Assembly (NCBI RefSeq): GCF_018987265.1 | Contig: NZ_CP076853.1 | Coordinates: 2,232,001-2,296,000 of the forward strand | Source: Rhizobium sp. WYJ-E13 | GTDB lineage: Bacteria > Pseudomonadota > Alphaproteobacteria > Rhizobiales > Rhizobiaceae | Reading direction: 5' to 3' | DNA length: 64,000 nt | Shown: one piece after another, positions 59,117 through 64,000 of the stretch | Numbering within the stretch: the first letter of the stretch is position 1 | Layout of the letters: the number at the start of each line of letters is the position of its first letter | The notes under the pieces: generated by a model | Told to the model about the DNA's origin: nothing | The model's input: the letters and a program-made list of their open reading frames with translations, nothing else | The model's database searches: none | Program-made: the position numbers and the translations under genes

Positions 59117-59143
59117 CCCGCTCCCAAGTGAGCGGGTCCTTTT
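59117..59143 (+). terminator. Intrinsic terminator
   Basis: CCCGCTC-CCAAGT-GAGCGGG, a perfect 7-base stem, is followed by TCCTTTTT. It ends the transcript of the small gene at 58869-59069. Confidence 0.85.
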
Positions 59144-59695
59144 TGTTTGCGAAGGCGCAGCATTGTGGCGATGAAGGCGGCAGGCCCTCATGGACGCCTG
59201 CCGCCTCCCACCTCCGAGCGTCCGCCGCCCAGCGCTCAAGGAGGGAGGGCCACGATAGCTCGGTATTGTGGCCTTTAGGGCAGCTGGTCTGGAAGATATT
59301 CCCGGTGTCATCGGCCGGTCACATCACCCATCTGGAGGAGCCCGATCGCTTTCAGGCGCATGTCGTTGAAAGCGTTGGAGGAGATAGAACCGCGCCTGTG
59401 GATAAGCTGTGGAAACATTGTGGATCGAAGGTCGCGTTGAGGCGCAGTTTGGCGTCGGCCGTTGCCATTTCGTTCCAAATGCAGTCTTCTGATCGCACCT
59501 GCCGTCGGCCTCCGCCGCAACTGACGCCGACGCAGCCACAGGGCGCTCCGACATGAGGTCGTAGAGCGCCCTTTCTTTGTCCGCGGTAAATAAGTCACGC
59601 GCTCAATATTCACGCATTCCGCAATTCCGAATTTCATAATTCGCGCGTATAGTGTGTTTGAGGGTCAATCTGTGTGCCTTGAGGGGTCGAGGACA
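59144..59695. other. Intergenic region with a terminator-like hairpin; possible small RNA
   Basis: No convincing protein frame is seen over 550 bases. A 9-base perfect stem (AGGGCGCTC at 59540-59548 with GAGCGCCCT at 59564-59572) followed by TTCTTTG looks like an intrinsic terminator with no gene before it. The upstream 300 bases could hold a small RNA gene; another hairpin (GGCGGCAGG...CCTGCCGCC near 59185-59210) supports structure. Confidence 0.35.
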
Positions 59696-59959
59696 ATGAG
59701 TTGGAACACGTCATCGGCATTTGCGCCGGTCGGGCTGGTTTTGCGCGGTCGGGAGACGCGCACCGTCGTGCGTACGCTCGGCGATGCCGCATACCTGTTG
59801 ATCCGGGACTGGCCTTTCGATGATGGCGAGGAATATATGATCGCCGTCAAAGCCTGCATCGACGCCATCTGTGGAGATGTTGCCCCGGAACAATTCCGGG
59901 AAGCGTTTCTGCGTGCCGCCGACGAGGCCGGCATTGCCGCGCTGACCATCGTTCATTGA
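59696..59959 (+). CDS. DUF982 protein
   Basis: The 87-residue product has the DUF982 pattern 'APVGLVLRGRETRTVVRTLGDAAYLLIRDWPFDDGEEYMIAVKACIDAICGDVAPEQFREAFLRAADEAGI'. DUF982 is common in Rhizobiales, often in many copies, with no known function. GAGG stands just before the ATG at 59696. Confidence 0.85.
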   Translation: MSWNTSSAFAPVGLVLRGRETRTVVRTLGDAAYLLIRDWPFDDGEEYMIAVKACIDAICGDVAPEQFREAFLRAADEAGIAALTIVH

Positions 59960-60070
59960 TGGGGGCGTCCATTGAGGCCAAAGGCATAGACTGCATTGAT
60001 TTTCTCGGCAAAACCGTCATCTGCTGGCGGCGGCGCGATGACGCGCGCCGGCACTGACATCCGAGAGGCA

Positions 60071-61207
60071 ATGAAGACGGCAGCAATAACAGGCGCAATC
60101 GCCTTCATCGCCTTCACCGCGGCCGCAGTCGCGCAGTCCAATCTCGATGCCTTCCCGGTCCAGCCGGACTACGTGGCCGTCATGCAGGCGCTCGACAAGA
60201 ACGGCAAGCCGGTCGATCCGACCGTCACCACGACCCATCACGATGGCATGTTTCTGAGCGAGACCCTGCGCGACGGCACGAAAAGCATCGGCTTCGGACC
60301 GGACAGCAACGATCCCGTTCTGCGCTGGAGCAGGCAGGCGGATGGTCAGATCACGTTCCTGGAACTTCTCCTTCGCGATCGCAAACCGGACACCGCGACA
60401 CCGGAAGCGCCCCAGCCGCTCGCAAAGGTTTCTACCATTGCCGGGGAACGCTGCACATGGCGCGAAACGGCGAGCAAATCGCCCTCGCCTGGGATATTCA
60501 TCGCGCGGGAGCAGACCTGCGTCACCGACGACGGCATCGTCATCGAAACAAGGCTGCTCGCTCCCAATGACGTGCCGATCTATCACACCCGCCTCACCAG
60601 CCTCGACCGCCGCGCCATCGCCCCCGCGGAGATTGACCCGCCGTCGGAAATCCTGACAGCGGAATTCTGGCTCAGACCGATCCGCAGCCATAATGCCGAT
60701 CCTTCCAAACCGGATTTCGACATTACGCTGGAGACCGTCAGCGGCTCGACGATCCGCTTGTTGCGGCATTATCCCTGGTACTATCGGGAACAGCGTGACC
60801 GTGGCGGCTCCCTTCGGGTCAAGATCTGGAACGAGCTCGAAGCTCAGGGCATCTCCTACCGGCGGGCAGGCGGCTATCGCAGGCTCACGGCCGCGCGTCC
60901 GGCAGACGATGGATCTGCCTCTTTCAAATTCGATGAGACAACTGGAAAGATCTCGCTTGGCAAGGTCGAAGCCGTCCTCGGCGAGAGCTGCGAATGGTTT
61001 GATCTGATGCCGGGAGTTCAGAACGCCGGAAACAGGCAGTGCCTCACACGCGACGGGCTGCCGCTCAAGCTGAATATCAGCGGAATGAATTTGGCCTTCC
61101 CCTACTCCGCCACATCATTGCGCCGTCGCGCTGTCGCTCTCTCGGAAATGCGCTTGCCAGCCGAAGCCTTTTCGCTGGACGAATGGGGATTGCCCGCGGT
61201 GCGGTGA
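60071..61207 (+). CDS. Exported protein with internally duplicated domain
   Basis: The 378-residue product has a signal peptide (MKTAAITGAIAFIAFTAAAVAQ) and two similar halves. One reads 'AGERCTWRETASKSP', 'EQTCVTDDGIVIETRLL' and 'TSLDRRAIAPAEIDPPSEIL'. The other reads 'LGESCEWFDLMPG', 'RQCLTRDGLPLKLNI' and 'TSLRRRAVALSEMRLPAEAF'. Each half has two Cys that could pair in a disulfide. I do not recognise the family. GAGAGG precedes the ATG at 60071. It stands alone before the MFS exporter, 150 bases apart. Confidence 0.75.
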   Translation: MKTAAITGAIAFIAFTAAAVAQSNLDAFPVQPDYVAVMQALDKNGKPVDPTVTTTHHDGMFLSETLRDGTKSIGFGPDSNDPVLRWSRQADGQITFLELLLRDRKPDTATPEAPQPLAKVSTIAGERCTWRETASKSPSPGIFIAREQTCVTDDGIVIETRLLAPNDVPIYHTRLTSLDRRAIAPAEIDPPSEILTAEFWLRPIRSHNADPSKPDFDITLETVSGSTIRLLRHYPWYYREQRDRGGSLRVKIWNELEAQGISYRRAGGYRRLTAARPADDGSASFKFDETTGKISLGKVEAVLGESCEWFDLMPGVQNAGNRQCLTRDGLPLKLNISGMNLAFPYSATSLRRRAVALSEMRLPAEAFSLDEWGLPAVR

Positions 61208-61359
61208 TGGAACCCGAATCAGCACGCCCGCAAAATTTCGCCTTGCATCCGACCGACTGCATAAAGACATAGGAAATAAGCATACCCCGTGTCGCAATCA
61301 GCCCGGCACGTTCGTCTTAAGGCAGCACCCCTTCTTTCAGATATGGATACAGGAACACA

Positions 61360-62841
61360 ATGACCAGCGAACCCCTGCTTTCAGAGATCGAAGAACAGGC
61401 CGAACTGCCGGTCGAAGACCATAGCGCCCGCAACAGGCTGGTGATCGGCCTGCTGCTCGTCTCCGCCTTCGTGGTCATTCTCAACGAAACCATCATGGGC
61501 GTGGCGATTCCGCATCTGATGGCCGACCTGAAGATCCCCGCAAGCTCCGCCCAATGGCTGACTTCGGCCTTCATGCTGACCATGGCCGTCGTCATTCCCG
61601 TGACAGGCTTTCTCCTGCAGCGTCTGAACACGCGGCCGGTCTTCATCCTCGCCATGTCGCTCTTTTCCGCCGGCACGCTGGTCTGCGCCCTCGCGCCAGG
61701 CTTTCCGATGCTGGTCGTCGGCCGCATCGTCCAGGCCTCCGGCACGGCGATCATGATGCCGCTCCTGATGACGACGATCATGAACCTCGTACCGCCGCAT
61801 TCGCGCGGCAGGACGATGGGCAATATCTCCATCGTCATCTCGGTGGCACCCGCCATCGGCCCGACGATCTCCGGCCTTATCCTCTCCTCGCTCGACTGGC
61901 GCTGGCTCTTCCTGCTGGTGCTGCCGATCGCGCTCGCAGCCCTTGCGCTGGGCGCCTCGAAAATCGAGAACGTCACCGTGCCGTCAAAGGCGCCGCTCGA
62001 TCTTATCTCCGTCGTGCTGTCGGCCATCGGCTTCGGCAGCTTCGTCTTCGGCGTCAGCGAGCTCGGTGCGCCCGAAACCGGCACGACGGCGCTCGATCCC
62101 CGTGTCATGCTTGCCGCGGGTGCGGCCGTCATCGCCATTTTCGTCTGGCGGCAGATCCATCTCCAGAAGCACGAGCGGGCGCTGCTGGATCTGCGCACCC
62201 TGCAGACGAAGACCTTCTCTATTGCCGCCGGCATGATGGCGATCCTGATGATGTCGATGTTCGGGGTCTTCATCCTGCTGCCGATCTATCTCCTGTCCGT
62301 GCTCGGCCAGACGACGCTGACGACCGGTCTCCTTCTGCTGCCCGGCGGCCTGATCATGGGCCTCTGTGCCCCCTTCGTCGGCCGGCTTTTCGATCGCTAC
62401 GGCCCTGCCCGCCTCGTCATCCCCGGCGCCATCCTGTTCAGCGGCGTGATGTGGAGCCTGACCTTCATTTCGACGACGACCCCGGTCTGGATGGTGCTCG
62501 CCATCCACATCGTCCTCAGCATCGGCCTTGCGCTGATGTTCACGCCGCTCTTCACCGTCAGCCTCGGCTCCCTACCGCCAAAACTCTATTCCCACGGCAG
62601 CGCCATCATCGGCACCACCCAGCAGGTCGCCGGTGCCGCCGGCACAACGCTTTACGTCGCCATCATGACCTGGCGCGCCGGCATCCTGACTCAAGGGCAA
62701 GCAGATGCCGCGACGGCAACCGTCGGCGGCATGCAGTCGGCCTTCTTCGTCGGCGCACTGATTTCGCTCGCAGCCGTCGTGGCGTCTTTCTACGTCAGAC
62801 GCCCGCCCGCTCAGCCCGAGGGTCAGCCGATGGGCCATTGA
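61360..62841 (+). CDS. MFS multidrug exporter, DHA2/EmrB type
   Basis: The 493-residue protein has about 14 membrane helices and the DHA2 blocks 'VVILNETIMGVAIPHLMADLKIPASSAQWLTSAFMLTMAVVIPVTGFLLQRL' (motif D1-like) and 'MVVGRIVQASGTAIMMPLLMTTIMNLVPPHSRGRTMGNI' (motif A/C region). It should expel drugs or other small molecules using the proton gradient. No periplasmic adaptor (EmrA) or regulator is adjacent. The ATG at 61360 is the natural start. Confidence 0.92.
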   Translation: MTSEPLLSEIEEQAELPVEDHSARNRLVIGLLLVSAFVVILNETIMGVAIPHLMADLKIPASSAQWLTSAFMLTMAVVIPVTGFLLQRLNTRPVFILAMSLFSAGTLVCALAPGFPMLVVGRIVQASGTAIMMPLLMTTIMNLVPPHSRGRTMGNISIVISVAPAIGPTISGLILSSLDWRWLFLLVLPIALAALALGASKIENVTVPSKAPLDLISVVLSAIGFGSFVFGVSELGAPETGTTALDPRVMLAAGAAVIAIFVWRQIHLQKHERALLDLRTLQTKTFSIAAGMMAILMMSMFGVFILLPIYLLSVLGQTTLTTGLLLLPGGLIMGLCAPFVGRLFDRYGPARLVIPGAILFSGVMWSLTFISTTTPVWMVLAIHIVLSIGLALMFTPLFTVSLGSLPPKLYSHGSAIIGTTQQVAGAAGTTLYVAIMTWRAGILTQGQADAATATVGGMQSAFFVGALISLAAVVASFYVRRPPAQPEGQPMGH

Positions 62842-62857
62842 GGCCCATCACGCCGGC

Positions 62858-63616
62858 TCAATGGTATGTCACGACGGGATCGAACATCCTTTGCAGAAAG
62901 GAGCGCTGCGCCACCTGCGCATATTCCCGGGGAATGTCATGCCCGCATTCGAAGACGTGGAGCATGACCGGCACGCCTGCATCCGACAGCGCATCCGAGA
63001 ACCGTTCGGCCTGGGCAACGGGAGCCCGCTCATCAAGCCTTCCGTGCAGCAACAGGGTTTCCGCCCGGATTTTCTGCGCGTGATGCAGGGCCGAGCGGGC
63101 CAGGAAGGCGTCGCTCGACAGGCCCGCCTCCTGCTCGATTGCCCAGCGCAGCCGTTTCGAACTGCTCTCATAGACCGCCTTGAGATCATAGACGCCGCTG
63201 CGCAGAATGACGGCTCTGAGATCGGGAACCTGCGCTGCGACCATCGCCGATGCCACCGCTCCCCGACTGTTGCCATAGAGAACGACACGATCAGGATCGA
63301 CGCAAGGCTGCTGCCGCAGGAAGGAGAGCGCCGCCATGATCGCCCGCTGGGTATCCGGGCCGCAGAAATCCGCCGGTCCATCCGAAGCCCCGAAGCCCGG
63401 CTGCGAGACTGCCGCGGCGGTGATATTCAAACCGGAACAGAACCGAAGCAGTGCGCCCGTATCGACGGCCTCTTTCGCGCCAATGAGACGGCCGCCCTGA
63501 TTGCCGTGGACGAACAGGATGGCTCCCTCGGGTGTTTCGCTCTCAGGCTGAACCTGAAAAAGTTCCACCTTGGCTCCGTCACCCCTGTCGATGAGATGTT
63601 GCGTTACGTCAGGCAT
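62858..63616 (-). CDS. Alpha/beta hydrolase
   Basis: The 252-residue product has 'ILFVHGNQGGRLIG' (oxyanion HGN), nucleophile elbow 'VVLYGNSRGAVAS' (Ser), 'LLLHGRLDERAPVAQAERF' (Asp) and 'HVFECGHDIPREYA' (His), the full catalytic set of a serine peptidase/esterase of the prolyl oligopeptidase-like group. The start MPDVTQHL at 63616 follows GAGG; the frame is open to 63745 but the extra residues do not look conserved. It is convergent with the MFS gene. Confidence 0.88.
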   Translation of the reverse strand: MPDVTQHLIDRGDGAKVELFQVQPESETPEGAILFVHGNQGGRLIGAKEAVDTGALLRFCSGLNITAAAVSQPGFGASDGPADFCGPDTQRAIMAALSFLRQQPCVDPDRVVLYGNSRGAVASAMVAAQVPDLRAVILRSGVYDLKAVYESSSKRLRWAIEQEAGLSSDAFLARSALHHAQKIRAETLLLHGRLDERAPVAQAERFSDALSDAGVPVMLHVFECGHDIPREYAQVAQRSFLQRMFDPVVTYH

Positions 63617-64000
63617 AGTCACCCTCACCTTTGCATCTGAGACAGGAGACGTCTCTCTACCAGCCGCCCCTGCCCTCCAGATTGGAGAAACTTGCATGCC
63701 GAAACCGGCAAGTCTCCCATAAATTTCCTCGGAATTTATCGGCATGCTGCCGCGGGCGTCGTCCTGGAGAAATTCCAGCAGAAGCGCATAGCGGTTTTGC
63801 GCCCGGAATTACGTCATGTCGCTGCGGCGGACCAGGCTGCCCCGATCCCGCCGCCGTCATAACGATAGTGCTGCAAAGCTCCGCGCTGTCGAAAAAGTGA
63901 TTTCGTTCCAACAACTTCTGTCACCCATGGGCTTGCCAGGAATGCTGAATGCCCATCTTCTGCCCGAATGTTGGCGTTCTAGTCGGGCTTCGCCCCACAC
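63617..64000. other. Right end of window, no clear gene
   Basis: The last 384 bases include the hydrolase promoter region and otherwise no convincing frame, terminator or repeat. Confidence 0.4.

Noticed and set aside
61554..63083. Plus-strand frame of 509 codons overlapping the MFS exporter
   Set aside because: Arg/His/Asp-rich frame-shifted reading of the exporter; no domain.

Overview
The window is about 61-63% GC by eye and reads as chromosome-type or chromid-type DNA from a Rhizobiaceae bacterium (Rhizobium/Sinorhizobium/Agrobacterium group). The reasons are an intergenic palindromic repeat resembling the rhizobial RIME family (two good copies), a candidate RirA-type iron operator (TGA-N9-TCA), a D(-)-tartrate dehydratase very like the Bradyrhizobium enzyme, and gene families typical of rhizobia (DUF982, PepSY/PCuAC copper operons, many SDR/TetR/HxlR/LysR pairs). 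No rRNA, tRNA or CRISPR array was seen. All assignments come from reading the sequence; no database search was run.

Layout. 1-2.1 kb: VOC protein, hexapeptide acyltransferase, GFA protein. 2.3-7.0 kb (minus): a copper delivery/export operon (exported CEAC protein, PepSY membrane protein, PCuAC chaperone, Sco, CopC, CopD). 7.2-9.4 kb: small proteins, an ArsR-SRPBCC pair, a ClpP paralogue. 9.6-13.8 kb: a metal-type palindrome with a decayed exported ORF, a cobalamin riboswitch, a short leader ORF, a FecB/C/D-type ABC importer and a methyltransferase. 13.8-23.5 kb: divergent regulator/enzyme pairs (LysR-SDR, HTH-epimerase, TetR-SDR, HxlR-DHFR-like), GST and a methyltransferase. 23.5-25.5 kb: acetolactate synthase behind a classical attenuator with a branched-chain-rich leader peptide. 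25.5-29.3 kb: SDR/TetR and tarD/LysR pairs. 29.3-33.1 kb: a cNMP-domain flavoprotein with a UBP-type zinc-finger partner, then very small proteins. 33.2-37.2 kb (minus): sugar isomerase and three glycan-transfer genes. 37.5-40.3 kb: a FAD oxidoreductase with an IS701-type element inserted exactly at its stop codon. 40.6-48.8 kb: pirin, HxlR regulator and membrane protein, kinase, plus several gene remnants (kinase fragment, Lrp/AsnC tail, deleted ABC exporter). 48.8-52.7 kb: a second ABC importer plus homologous methyltransferase, with an iron-type operator. 52.8-55.2 kb: stress-type protein, nitrilase, Phd/VapC-type toxin-antitoxin. 55.3-57.7 kb: remains of a bufferin-type copper operon (truncated DUF2063, frameshifted DoxX) beside an intact ECF sigma/NrsF pair. 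57.9-63.6 kb: repeat, small proteins, a duplicated-domain exported protein, an MFS exporter and an alpha/beta hydrolase.

How it fits together. Metal handling is the recurring theme: copper at 2-7 kb, cobalamin or cobalt at 9.6-13.8 kb, iron at 49-52.7 kb, and a former copper-buffering locus at 55-58 kb. The most interesting points are (1) a decayed bufferin operon that kept its sigma/anti-sigma pair, (2) two paralogous importer-plus-methyltransferase modules under different metal control, (3) a textbook ilv attenuator on an orphan acetolactate synthase, and (4) several precise gene-decay scars.
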